Positions 51,514-59,864 of a DNA stretch of 64,000 bases are shown piece after piece. Position numbers and translations under genes: made by a program. The notes under the pieces were generated by a model. The model ran no database searches and was not told where the DNA came from. It worked only from the letters and a program-made list of their open reading frames with translations. Each line of letters starts with the position of its first letter. Within the stretch, counting starts at the first letter, position 1. Where the stretch lies: positions 1,086,051-1,150,050 of the forward strand of contig CP070748.1 in NCBI GenBank assembly GCA_020348345.1, read 5' to 3'. The DNA comes from Methanobacteriota archaeon. Its GTDB lineage: Archaea; Thermoplasmatota; Thermoplasmata; UBA10834.

Positions 51514-52772
51514 TTAGATCATCCACGGCCAGCGGCACCGTTACTGCTCCGCCGTCCAAGTCTTACACTCACAGGGCGATGGTCCTCGGCGCCCTCACAG
51601 GAGCGAGATTCACCCTCAAGAGCCCCCTCATATCGGAGGACACGAGAGCTACTCTTGAAGCGCTCCAACGGATGGGCGCAGAGGTGGATTTGCATCCCAG
51701 CTACGTTCGTATGTGCCTTGAGGAGCTGAAGGCGCCTGGCGAACCCATCGACGCGCGGAACTCAGGCACGACGATAAGGCTGATGACTGGGTTGGCCTCA
51801 TTGCTGCCCGAGACCACCACGCTGACAGGAGACGCCAGCCTTCAAAGGAGGCCTATGGGACCTCTAATGGACGCGTTGACTCAGCTCGGTGCGAGCTGCA
51901 CCTACATCGGCAGGTCGGGCAGGCCTCCGCTCAGAGTCAAGGGGCCCATCACCAGGGAGAGTGCCGATGTAAAGGGGGACGTGAGCTCACAGTTCATTTC
52001 ATCGCTGATCATAGCGTGCACCCAGAAGGAGCACGATACGGAGCTGACGGTAAGAGGCGCCATATCCTCCAGGCCTTATGTTGACATCACCTTGGACATG
52101 CTCAATCGCTTCGAGGCGCAAATCAGGGAGACCCGATCTGGCTTCGAGATACCTGGAAGACAACGTCTTGCTAGAGAATCCTATGCGGTGCCAGGGGACT
52201 TCTCATCCGCGGCGTTCCTGCTCGCGGCAGGGGCGATCACCGGAGGCCGCGTGGTCGTGAGGCAACTTGATGAGGAATCGCCCCAGGGCGACAGGGCGAT
52301 GCTCGACCTTCTGAGTAAGTTTGGCGCATCCGTCTCTCAACAGGCGCACGAAGCAACGGTGAGCGGGGGGAGGTTGAAGGGCATAGTCGCGGATGTGAGA
52401 AACATCCCGGATCTGTTCCCCATACTTGCCGTCGTGGGAGCTGTCTCCGAAGGGAAGACTGTGCTGAAGGGTGGAGAGAACCTGCGAGACAAGGAGAGCG
52501 ATAGGATCGCATCGACAACGCAGTTCCTTCAGGACATGGGAGCGAGGATACTCCCCAAGGACGACGGATGCGAGATAAGGGGCGTGCCGAAGCTGAACGG
52601 TGCCAGAATCGACACGCGAGGAGACCACAGAATACTTATGGCCGCAACGATTGCAGCACTGGTATCGACCACCGAGACGGTGATCGATGATGACGAATCG
52701 TTCAAGATATCGTACCCTGGCTTCGTCAGGGACCTGCACCAGCTTGGATGCAGAGTGGAGGTGAGGAAATGA
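51501..52772 (+). CDS. aroA: 3-phosphoshikimate 1-carboxyvinyltransferase (EPSP synthase), non-ATG start
   Basis: Adds the enolpyruvyl group of PEP to shikimate-3-phosphate. From the first ATG (51579) the protein would lack the N-terminal APPSKSYTHRA segment, which carries the essential lysine and serine of the substrate site. The frame is open upstream and codes for that segment. ACG at 51501 would give the usual ALVVRSS beginning, four bases after GGAGGTGA (51489-51496); CTG at 51480 is the alternative. From ACG the length is 423 residues, as expected. Other family motifs, NSGTTIRLM, RRPMGPLMDAL and KESDRIA, are present. It overlaps aroK and aroC. Confidence 0.93.
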   Translation, partial: TALVVRSSTASGTVTAPPSKSYTHRAMVLGALTGARFTLKSPLISEDTRATLEALQRMGAEVDLHPSYVRMCLEELKAPGEPIDARNSGTTIRLMTGLASLLPETTTLTGDASLQRRPMGPLMDALTQLGASCTYIGRSGRPPLRVKGPITRESADVKGDVSSQFISSLIIACTQKEHDTELTVRGAISSRPYVDITLDMLNRFEAQIRETRSGFEIPGRQRLARESYAVPGDFSSAAFLLAAGAITGGRVVVRQLDEESPQGDRAMLDLLSKFGASVSQQAHEATVSGGRLKGIVADVRNIPDLFPILAVVGAVSEGKTVLKGGENLRDKESDRIASTTQFLQDMGARILPKDDGCEIRGVPKLNGARIDTRGDHRILMAATIAALVSTTETVIDDDESFKISYPGFVRDLHQLGCRVEVRK

Positions 52773-53845
52773 ACACTCTCGGAACCGCTTACAGGATCAG
52801 CCTATTCGGCTCCAGCCACGGTCCTTTCATTGGTGCGTGCGCCGAGGGATGCCCCTCTGGGGAGAAGATCTCCGAGAAGGCCATACAGATCGAGCTTGAC
52901 CGAAGAGCTCCAGGCAGGAGCCCTGTCTCCACGACGCGGAGAGAAAGAGACCGTGTGGAAGTGATCTCGGGATTGATGAACGGAAAAACCACAGGAGCGC
53001 CCATAGTGGGGCTGATCAGAAACAGAGATTTCGATTCGTCGGCCTACGACGCGTTCAAGCGGGTTCCGAGGCCGGGCCACGCGGACTATACTGCTGCCGT
53101 CAAGTACCGGGGGCACAACGACCACCGAGGTGGCGGACAGTTCTCAGGACGCATGACTGCGGGGCTCGTGTTCGCGGGCGCAGTTGCGCGTCAAGTGCTG
53201 GAGAAGCGCAGGATCAGAGTACTCGCTCAGACCGTCCAGATAGGACGAGTTGCGCTCGACAAGGACGTGCCGTTCAGCGCAGCCGAGAAGCTTGTTCGGG
53301 CGAACGCAGTGGGGTGTGCTGACCGAATCACGGCCGAACGCATGAGGGACGAGATAGTAAGAGCTCATGAGGACAAGGACAGCGTCGGCGGAGTGATCAA
53401 GTGCACCGTCCTCGGAGCGCCCGTCGGAGTGGGCGAGCCGTTCTTCGGATCTATAGAGAGCCAGATGTCGGCGATGATGTTCTCCATACCAGGTGTGAAG
53501 GGCGTTGATTTCGGCTCGGGCTTCGCGTCGGCCGCGATGAGGGGCAGCGAAAGCAACGATCCGTTTGTCGTGAAGAGAGGCAGGATCGTGACCAAGACCA
53601 ACAACAGCGGAGGGATACTCGGCGGCATCTCGAACGGGATGCCAATAGAATTCAGAGTGGCGTTCAAGCCGACGTCTTCCATCGCGACGCCGCAGATGAG
53701 CGTCGACGTGGCCGAGAAGAAGACCGTCGAGTTGGTAGTGGAGGGCAGGCACGACCCGTGCATCGTGCCTCGAGCTGTAGCCGTGGTGGAGAACTCCGCA
53801 GCGATCGTGATCCTGGACGAGATGCTCCAAGGAGGTTTCCTATGA
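52769..53845 (+). CDS. aroC: Chorismate synthase
   Basis: Makes chorismate from EPSP using reduced FMN. The 358-residue protein has the three signatures GSSHGPFIGACAEGCP, the GHNDHRGGGQFSGRMTA segment with the catalytic histidine, and the late RHDPCIVPRA. ATG at 52769 overlaps the EPSP synthase stop and follows GAGGTGAGG. No separate flavin reductase gene is in this operon. Confidence 0.97.
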   Translation: MNTLGTAYRISLFGSSHGPFIGACAEGCPSGEKISEKAIQIELDRRAPGRSPVSTTRRERDRVEVISGLMNGKTTGAPIVGLIRNRDFDSSAYDAFKRVPRPGHADYTAAVKYRGHNDHRGGGQFSGRMTAGLVFAGAVARQVLEKRRIRVLAQTVQIGRVALDKDVPFSAAEKLVRANAVGCADRITAERMRDEIVRAHEDKDSVGGVIKCTVLGAPVGVGEPFFGSIESQMSAMMFSIPGVKGVDFGSGFASAAMRGSESNDPFVVKRGRIVTKTNNSGGILGGISNGMPIEFRVAFKPTSSIATPQMSVDVAEKKTVELVVEGRHDPCIVPRAVAVVENSAAIVILDEMLQGGFL

Positions 53846-54930
53846 CTTCGGAGGAGCTCGATTCCCTCAGAGAGCAGATAAGCGCGATAGACAACGACAT
53901 ATTGACGCTCGTCGCCAAACGGCTGGAGACCGCTCGCGAGATCGGCAGAACCAAACGGAAGGATGAGCTGGGCATACGGGACCATTCACGGGAGGAATTC
54001 GTCGTCAAGAGCGCTGCGGCAAAGGCGGCGCGATCGGGCATCGACCATAAGACGGCCTCGACGATAACGGAGGTTCTGATCGACGCTGCGGTCCGCGCCC
54101 AAGACGATGATCTGGTGCGCCCGTTGGAGGGTAAGAAGGCACTGGTGGTGGGCGCTGGAAGGATGGGCGCATGGACCGCGAGGTTTCTATCGAACCGGGG
54201 AGCTTCGATGAGCGTGTTCGATCCAAGAGCCGAGCTGAAAGGATATCCGAATGTCGAATCGCCCGGTGAGGCCGCGAAGGAGGCAGACATGGTTATCATA
54301 GCCAGCCCCCTTGGAACTGCGGTTTCCGACACTCAGCAGATCATCGATTCATCGCCGAAAGGAGTGATCTTTGACCTGTGCAGCGTCAAAGCCCACATGA
54401 GAGAGCTGTTGCTGGACAGCGTCAAGCGGGGATTAAAGGCAACGAGCGTGCATCCGATGTTCGGAGCGAACGTGGCAACACCAGCAGGCCTGAACGTCCT
54501 CGTCTGCAGCTGCGGCTGCTCTGAAGCCGACGAGACTGCAAGGAATCTGTTCGGAGGCGCTGGAGCGCGAATCATCAACGTGCCTCTGGACGAGCATGAC
54601 AATCTGATCGCCTACGCCCTGGGAGCGCCTCATCTCTGCGCTCTCCTCTTCGGACAGATCACATCGAAGTCATCTCATCCAGTGGACGTCCTCAGCGCCA
54701 TCCAAGGCCCATCCTTCTCCCGGCTGGCGGACCTCGCATCAGGCATCACCAACGAGAGCAGACGGGTGTATCACGATATCCAAAGACTCAACCCGCTTTC
54801 GATTGCGGTTCTCGAATCCATGGCGACAGAACTCGAGGCTTTGAAGGAGGCCTCGTTGAGCGTCGACGCAGGTGCTTTCGCGAAGATCATGGATGAACAG
54901 AAGAGTTATTTCAGAGGGTGGTCGAGGTGA
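53842..54930 (+). CDS. tyrA: Chorismate mutase / prephenate dehydrogenase fusion
   Basis: A 362-residue T-protein-like enzyme leading to tyrosine. Residues about 1-90 are an AroQ-type chorismate mutase (LDSLREQISAIDNDIL, then RLETAREIGRTKR). The rest is a prephenate dehydrogenase with NAD loop VVGAGRMGAWTARFL and the HPMFGAN segment with the active-site histidine. ATG 53842 overlaps the aroC stop. No separate pheA gene is seen here. Confidence 0.93.
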   Translation: MTSEELDSLREQISAIDNDILTLVAKRLETAREIGRTKRKDELGIRDHSREEFVVKSAAAKAARSGIDHKTASTITEVLIDAAVRAQDDDLVRPLEGKKALVVGAGRMGAWTARFLSNRGASMSVFDPRAELKGYPNVESPGEAAKEADMVIIASPLGTAVSDTQQIIDSSPKGVIFDLCSVKAHMRELLLDSVKRGLKATSVHPMFGANVATPAGLNVLVCSCGCSEADETARNLFGGAGARIINVPLDEHDNLIAYALGAPHLCALLFGQITSKSSHPVDVLSAIQGPSFSRLADLASGITNESRRVYHDIQRLNPLSIAVLESMATELEALKEASLSVDAGAFAKIMDEQKSYFRGWSR

Positions 54931-55994
54931 CGAAGAAGAAGGCAGCGATACTTGGCTCAAGCGGGATGATTGGACAGCGATTCGCCCAGATGCTCTACGA
55001 CCACCCGTATTTCGACGTTGTGGCACTCTGCGCCTCAGACAGGTCAAACGGCAGGACACTCGCGGACGTGTGGAAGCTCTCCGACGTCGAACTCTGCGAC
55101 GAGCTTGCCGGAAGGAGGATACAGGGGACGGCCGTGGGCGACCTTGCCCGTGAGGGCGTCGAAGTGGTGTTTAGCGGCCTGCCGTCGGATGTGGCTGGAG
55201 AAGTCGAAGACGGGTGCGCGGAGGAGGGGATGGCGGTCTTCTCAAACGCCTCCTCTCACAGGATGGATCCGGATACGCCCATACTCGTGCCGGAGATCAA
55301 CCACCAGCATATGGAGGCCATCGGAATACAGCGTGAGCGCAGGAGAAAGGGCGGGTTCGTCGTCAACAACGCAAACTGCTCCGTCACAGGCTTGGCGGTG
55401 GGACTGAAGCCTCTCGTAGACGCGTTCGGAATCCTCGATTTCAATGTCGCCACGTATCAGGCGTTGTCTGGCGCGGGATACCCAGGGGTTCCATCGGTCG
55501 ACATCCAAGGAAACATACTCCCCTACATCTCGAAGGAGGAGGAGAAGATGAACGCAGAGGGAAGGAAGATACTTGGGAGCTTCGGGGAGGGGAGGTTCTC
55601 GAACTCGCCTGTGTCCATACTTGCCAGCTGCACCAGGGTGAACGTCCGCGACGGCCATCTCGAAGCCGTGTTCGCAAAGGGATCAGATATGCCGGACGAG
55701 AGCGCCGTTGCATCGGCGTTCGAAGGTTTCAGCTCTCGCCCTCAGGAGCTCGCGCTTCCGACTGCCCCGGAGAAACCCATCATCGTAAGGCCGGAGCCAG
55801 ATAGGCCGCAGCCGCTCCTGGATTCCCTCGCAGGCAGCCCGGATAGAGCCAGGGGAATGGCTGTGACCGTGGGGAGGATCAGGACCTCCTCAGATAGTCT
55901 CAGATTCTTCCTGCTGGTGCACAACACGATCCGCGGAGGGGCCGGAGGTTCCGTACTGAACGCAGAGCTCGCGCACAGGGAGGGGATCCTTTGA
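54927..55994 (+). CDS. asd: Aspartate-semialdehyde dehydrogenase
   Basis: Reduces aspartyl phosphate to aspartate semialdehyde. The 355-residue protein has the NADP loop LGSSGMIGQRFAQML, the catalytic cysteine in NNANCSVTG, and the histidine-bearing LVHNTIRGGAGG near the C-terminus. GTG at 54927 overlaps the tyrA stop and gives the usual T-K-K-K-A-A-I-L beginning; GTG 54918 is three codons earlier. Its product is the substrate of both AroA' and the next gene. Confidence 0.95.
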   Translation: MTKKKAAILGSSGMIGQRFAQMLYDHPYFDVVALCASDRSNGRTLADVWKLSDVELCDELAGRRIQGTAVGDLAREGVEVVFSGLPSDVAGEVEDGCAEEGMAVFSNASSHRMDPDTPILVPEINHQHMEAIGIQRERRRKGGFVVNNANCSVTGLAVGLKPLVDAFGILDFNVATYQALSGAGYPGVPSVDIQGNILPYISKEEEKMNAEGRKILGSFGEGRFSNSPVSILASCTRVNVRDGHLEAVFAKGSDMPDESAVASAFEGFSSRPQELALPTAPEKPIIVRPEPDRPQPLLDSLAGSPDRARGMAVTVGRIRTSSDSLRFFLLVHNTIRGGAGGSVLNAELAHREGIL

Positions 55995-57202
55995 CGAAGC
56001 CGAGGAAGGCCCACGGAGAGAAGAATCGTCAGGCCAAGACCTACGATCACATTCGCAAGAAGGCCTCCGATGGCGATGCCGTGGTCATGACCGCGATGGA
56101 GTTCAAGCGATTCGTGGAATCGGAAGGCGTGGGTAAGGCTGCCGAGGAGGTGGACATCGTAACGACAGGAACATTCGGGGCGATGTGCTCCTCAGGAGCG
56201 TACTTCAACCTGGGGCATTCCGACCCGCCCATGAAGATCCAGAGGGCGTGGATGGATGGCATACCCGCATACTCCGGCCTCGCGGCGGTCGATCTCTATC
56301 TTGGCGCCACGGAGCTTGACGAATCGAACAACATGCTCCACGGCGGAGCCCACGTCATCGAGGATCTGGTCAATGGCAAGGCGGTCAGGCTGAAGGCGAC
56401 GGGCTATGGCACGGACTGCTATCCGCTGAAGGAGATAGACACCTATGTCAGCCTGAAGACGATGAACCAGGCAGTGATGATGAACATCCGCAACGCCTAT
56501 CAGAACTACGCGGCGGCGGCAAACTCGTCGACGAAGACGCTCTACACGTACATGGGAAAGCTGTTGCCCGAACTCGGCAACGCGACCTACTCAAACGCCG
56601 GTGAGATATCCCCCTTGCTGAACGACCCGTACTACAGGACCATCGGCATCGGCAGCCGCGTATTCCTTGGCGGCGGCGAAGGGTTCGTGGTCTGGGAAGG
56701 CACTCAATTCAACCCCGGCGTTGCCCGCACGCCAAAAGGAGTTCCCAAGAGACCTGCAGCCACGGTTTCGGTGATAGGGGATCTCAACGGGATGACGGCG
56801 GAGTTCGTCAAAGGACTGACGTTCACCAGGTACGGCACGTCGCTCGGGGTCGGGATAGGAGTTCCTATACCGATTCTCGACGAGGAGATGGCGAGCTTCT
56901 GCGCCGTGACCGACGACAAGATATTCACTGCGATTTTCGATTACAGTCATCAGAAGCGGTCCAGGCCTATACTTGCTGAGGTATCCTACGCTGACCTTTC
57001 GTCTGGCAAGGTAGACATCAAAGGGAAGGAGGTGCCCACCTCACCGCTGTCCAGCATCTCCAAGGCACGCGAGATAACAGAGATACTGAAGAAGAGGATA
57101 CTCGACGGCAGTTTCGAGCTCACGGAGCCTGTACAGAGACTGCCCTTGGACAGGTCTCTCAGGACTCTGGAGGTTAGAGGCGAGAAGGAGGCGATGAAGT
57201 GA
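55991..57202 (+). CDS. Homocysteine biosynthesis protein (DUF39 family)
   Basis: A 403-residue protein of the family shown in Methanosarcina acetivorans (MA1821) to be needed, with a NIL-ferredoxin, to make homocysteine from aspartate semialdehyde and sulfide. It has the conserved FGAMCSSGAYFNLGHSDPP segment, the essential cysteine in GTDCYPLKE, and GSRVFLGGGEGFV. Placement right after asd fits that role exactly. TTG at 55991 overlaps the asd stop (TTGA). Confidence 0.9.
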   Translation: MTKPRKAHGEKNRQAKTYDHIRKKASDGDAVVMTAMEFKRFVESEGVGKAAEEVDIVTTGTFGAMCSSGAYFNLGHSDPPMKIQRAWMDGIPAYSGLAAVDLYLGATELDESNNMLHGGAHVIEDLVNGKAVRLKATGYGTDCYPLKEIDTYVSLKTMNQAVMMNIRNAYQNYAAAANSSTKTLYTYMGKLLPELGNATYSNAGEISPLLNDPYYRTIGIGSRVFLGGGEGFVVWEGTQFNPGVARTPKGVPKRPAATVSVIGDLNGMTAEFVKGLTFTRYGTSLGVGIGVPIPILDEEMASFCAVTDDKIFTAIFDYSHQKRSRPILAEVSYADLSSGKVDIKGKEVPTSPLSSISKAREITEILKKRILDGSFELTEPVQRLPLDRSLRTLEVRGEKEAMK

Positions 57203-57600
57203 AGACCAAGTACATTCTCAACTTCAACCCTGAAGCGTCCAACCTGCCGATAACCCACAACCTCATCGCGGAGTATGGTCTGCTCGTGAACATACTGCGA
57301 GCCGAGATAGATGAGGTCGGGGGGAAGATGTTGATCGAGGTCTCGGGAGACGAGGCCAGCACGAAGAACGGAGTTGAGTACCTCGAGAAGATCGGCGTGG
57401 GCGTCCGACCGTTCAAGGAAGGAGTCAGAAGGAATGACGAGACGTGCACTCACTGCGGGGCATGTGTATCGATTTGCCCCACGGACGCCCTAAGCATCGA
57501 CCCTGAAACGCGCAAAGTGAAGTTCGACGAAGATAAGTGTGTGGCGTGCGGTGTCTGCATCGATGCATGCCCTCCGCGAGCGATGGAGATTCTGATATGA
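57199..57600 (+). CDS. NIL-domain ferredoxin, partner of the DUF39 homocysteine protein
   Basis: A 133-residue protein with an N-terminal NIL domain (about 1-72) and a C-terminal two-cluster ferredoxin (CTHCGACVSICP and CVACGVCIDACP). It corresponds to MA1822 of Methanosarcina, thought to supply electrons or sulfide to the DUF39 protein. GTG at 57199 overlaps the preceding stop (GTGA), implying balanced expression. Confidence 0.9.
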   Translation: MKTKYILNFNPEASNLPITHNLIAEYGLLVNILRAEIDEVGGKMLIEVSGDEASTKNGVEYLEKIGVGVRPFKEGVRRNDETCTHCGACVSICPTDALSIDPETRKVKFDEDKCVACGVCIDACPPRAMEILI

Positions 57601-58379
57601 GCGATTTCACCAGATCACGATTCGAGATAGGGGAAACGGCAGTTACGATCGCCGCTGATGCTGAGCATCAATCGCACGCGATAGACGCCATAATCACGGC
57701 CAGGTCCTGTGTGAAACGACATATCGCGAACGACCCGTTCTTCCTGACGACCTTCGAACCCCATGAATGCGGGCGGGATGCCAGCGACATCGTTCGGCGC
57801 ATGTGCGCCGCTTCCAGGACCGTGGGCGTGGGGCCGATGGCGGCCGTCGCAGGAGCGATAGCCCAGGCGGGGCTCGAGGCCATGATCGGCAATGGCTGCA
57901 GGCACGGCTGGATTGACAACGGAGGAGACATTGCTCTAATCCTCGAACAGCCCGTGACCGTCGAGGTCTACTGCGAACCGGATGCTCTCGAGGCGTTTGC
58001 GCTCGAAGTGGACACCCTCGGCGAGATTCTTGGAGTCTGTTCGTCGAGCGGCAGGCTTGGACACTCCATCAGCCTTGGCGATTCGGACGTCTCGGTCGCC
58101 ATCGCAGACTCGGCCGTATTGGCAGACGCTGCGGCGACTGCGATTGGCAATTGCGCCCGCGGGAAGGATGATCTCGTGGAATGCTTCAGACCCGTGAAAG
58201 GTGTAAATGGATTCGTAGGCGGGCTGGTTGTGTTGGACGGAGACGTGAGCATGTACGGTCGCGTTCCGCGGCTCGTTGGTGTCGAGCATAGCTCTTGCCT
58301 GGTCACTTCGCACAGCGCGATGTCCGATATGTTTGAAGGAGAGTGTCACCCGCATATCACAAGGAGGGTGATGAATTGA
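57597..58379 (+). CDS. UPF0280 family protein (ApbE-like fold)
   Basis: A 260-residue protein of the UPF0280 family, distantly related to the flavin transferase ApbE. It has the conserved VGPMAAVAGAIAQAG, NGGDIAL and SLGDSDVSVAIADSAVLADAAATA segments. Function is not established. Its fixed place between the homocysteine genes and aspartate kinase suggests a part in sulfur or aspartate metabolism. ATG 57597 overlaps the ferredoxin stop and its own stop overlaps the aspartate kinase start. Confidence 0.85.
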   Translation: MSDFTRSRFEIGETAVTIAADAEHQSHAIDAIITARSCVKRHIANDPFFLTTFEPHECGRDASDIVRRMCAASRTVGVGPMAAVAGAIAQAGLEAMIGNGCRHGWIDNGGDIALILEQPVTVEVYCEPDALEAFALEVDTLGEILGVCSSSGRLGHSISLGDSDVSVAIADSAVLADAAATAIGNCARGKDDLVECFRPVKGVNGFVGGLVVLDGDVSMYGRVPRLVGVEHSSCLVTSHSAMSDMFEGECHPHITRRVMN

Positions 58380-59740
58380 AGGTCATGAAGTTCGGCGGGA
58401 CTTGCCTCGGCACCGAGGATGCACTGAAGAGGACCGCCAAGGTAGTCAAGAACGAGAAGCGAGAGAAGATAGTTACGGTCTCAGCCGCCTCTGGAGTGAC
58501 GAGCTCGCTGAAGGATATCCTCTCAAGACCGATGCAGGAGACAGAGATTGACGAGTTCCTGCTGAAGCTCAAGCTGAGGCATGTTGACCTCCTGCCCAAA
58601 CGAGATGGCAGCTCGAGGAAGGAAGCGCTCGAGATGATAGAGAAGAAGATCACGAAGCTCGACCGGCTGCTATACGGCGTGATGTACACTGAGGAACTGA
58701 CGCCGAGGACCTATGACCTTATTCTCAGCGCGGGAGAACGACTCGCCGCCGTCGTCGTTGCTGCACGCCTTTCCCACTTGAAGCTCGACGCGGTCGCCAT
58801 GGAAACGGACGCCCTGGGGCTGGTGACCAACAACGAACACTTCAACGCCGTCGCCATCCTCAGCGAATGCGAGAAGAACCTCAGACCGTCGCTGCAGAGC
58901 GCCGTAGGCAAGGGCATCCTTCCCGTGGTAACTGGATTCTTTGGAATAACCAAGAACGGTCACGTCTCCACCTTCGGGAGGAGTGGCACGGACTACACGG
59001 CCTCCGTCATTGCCCATTCGATGAAATCAGGGCCGATAGAGATCTGGAAGGACGTCGACGGGTTCATGAGCGCCGACCCGAAGATGGTGAAGAACGCCTT
59101 TCTCATCGACAGGCTCTCCTATGAGGAGGCGGCCGAGCTGGCGTACTTCGGCGCTCAGGTGCTGCATCCGCGTGCGGTCCAGCCGGCTCGGCTTCGAGGC
59201 ATAGAGATAGTGGTCAAGAACCTCTACGAGCCAGAATCCCCAGGAACTTATGTGGGGAACAGCAAGGCAACGCGCAAAGACGTCATCAAGAGCGTCTCGT
59301 ACGTGCCTAAGGTTTCCACGCTCAAGATATACGACACTGGTGCGGGCTACAAGTCCGGATTCCTATCGGATATCGCGACGTGCCTCACCAATGAGGGCAT
59401 CAACCTATTCTCGGCGACGACGTCGCAGACATGCGTGGCGGTCATCATCGATGAAAGCGACGCCTCAGCCGCCAAGAAAGCCATGAAGACTCACATCGCC
59501 GGAGTCGGCGAGAGCTTCGAAATCGAGGGGGGGAGGGCGTTGGTGTGCGCCGTTGGCGAAGGGCTCGGAAGAACCAAAGGGGTCGCCGCGCGCGTATTCA
59601 AGTCTGTCGCATCGAAGAACGTGAACGTCGAGCTGATTTCAGCGGGAGCTTCGACGGTGGCATACCACTTCACAGTCGGCCAGAAGGATCTCAGGACAAC
59701 GGTGAGGCAGATTCACAAGGAGTTCTTTGGATACGTCTAG
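58376..59740 (+). CDS. lysC: Aspartate kinase
   Basis: Phosphorylates aspartate, the first step toward aspartate semialdehyde. The 454-residue protein begins with the KFGGT motif, has TFGRSGTDYTASVIA and the EIWKDVDGFMSADPKMV segment, and ends in two ACT domains (about 310-454) that probably bind threonine, lysine or another product. TTG at 58376 overlaps the UPF0280 stop and follows GGAGGGTGATG; ATG 58385 is an alternative. It closes the operon. No homoserine dehydrogenase is nearby. Confidence 0.94.
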   Translation: MKVMKFGGTCLGTEDALKRTAKVVKNEKREKIVTVSAASGVTSSLKDILSRPMQETEIDEFLLKLKLRHVDLLPKRDGSSRKEALEMIEKKITKLDRLLYGVMYTEELTPRTYDLILSAGERLAAVVVAARLSHLKLDAVAMETDALGLVTNNEHFNAVAILSECEKNLRPSLQSAVGKGILPVVTGFFGITKNGHVSTFGRSGTDYTASVIAHSMKSGPIEIWKDVDGFMSADPKMVKNAFLIDRLSYEEAAELAYFGAQVLHPRAVQPARLRGIEIVVKNLYEPESPGTYVGNSKATRKDVIKSVSYVPKVSTLKIYDTGAGYKSGFLSDIATCLTNEGINLFSATTSQTCVAVIIDESDASAAKKAMKTHIAGVGESFEIEGGRALVCAVGEGLGRTKGVAARVFKSVASKNVNVELISAGASTVAYHFTVGQKDLRTTVRQIHKEFFGYV

Positions 59741-59864
59741 ACGATATTCCGCAAGCCGCACTCAGACCTATCGATGCGCCGACTCCTCGGCTTTCCAGCG
59801 TGATGGGCGAGCAGCCGAAGTTTGCGAATGAGCGCGATGAAAGCACGGTCACCATTGTCGTGCA

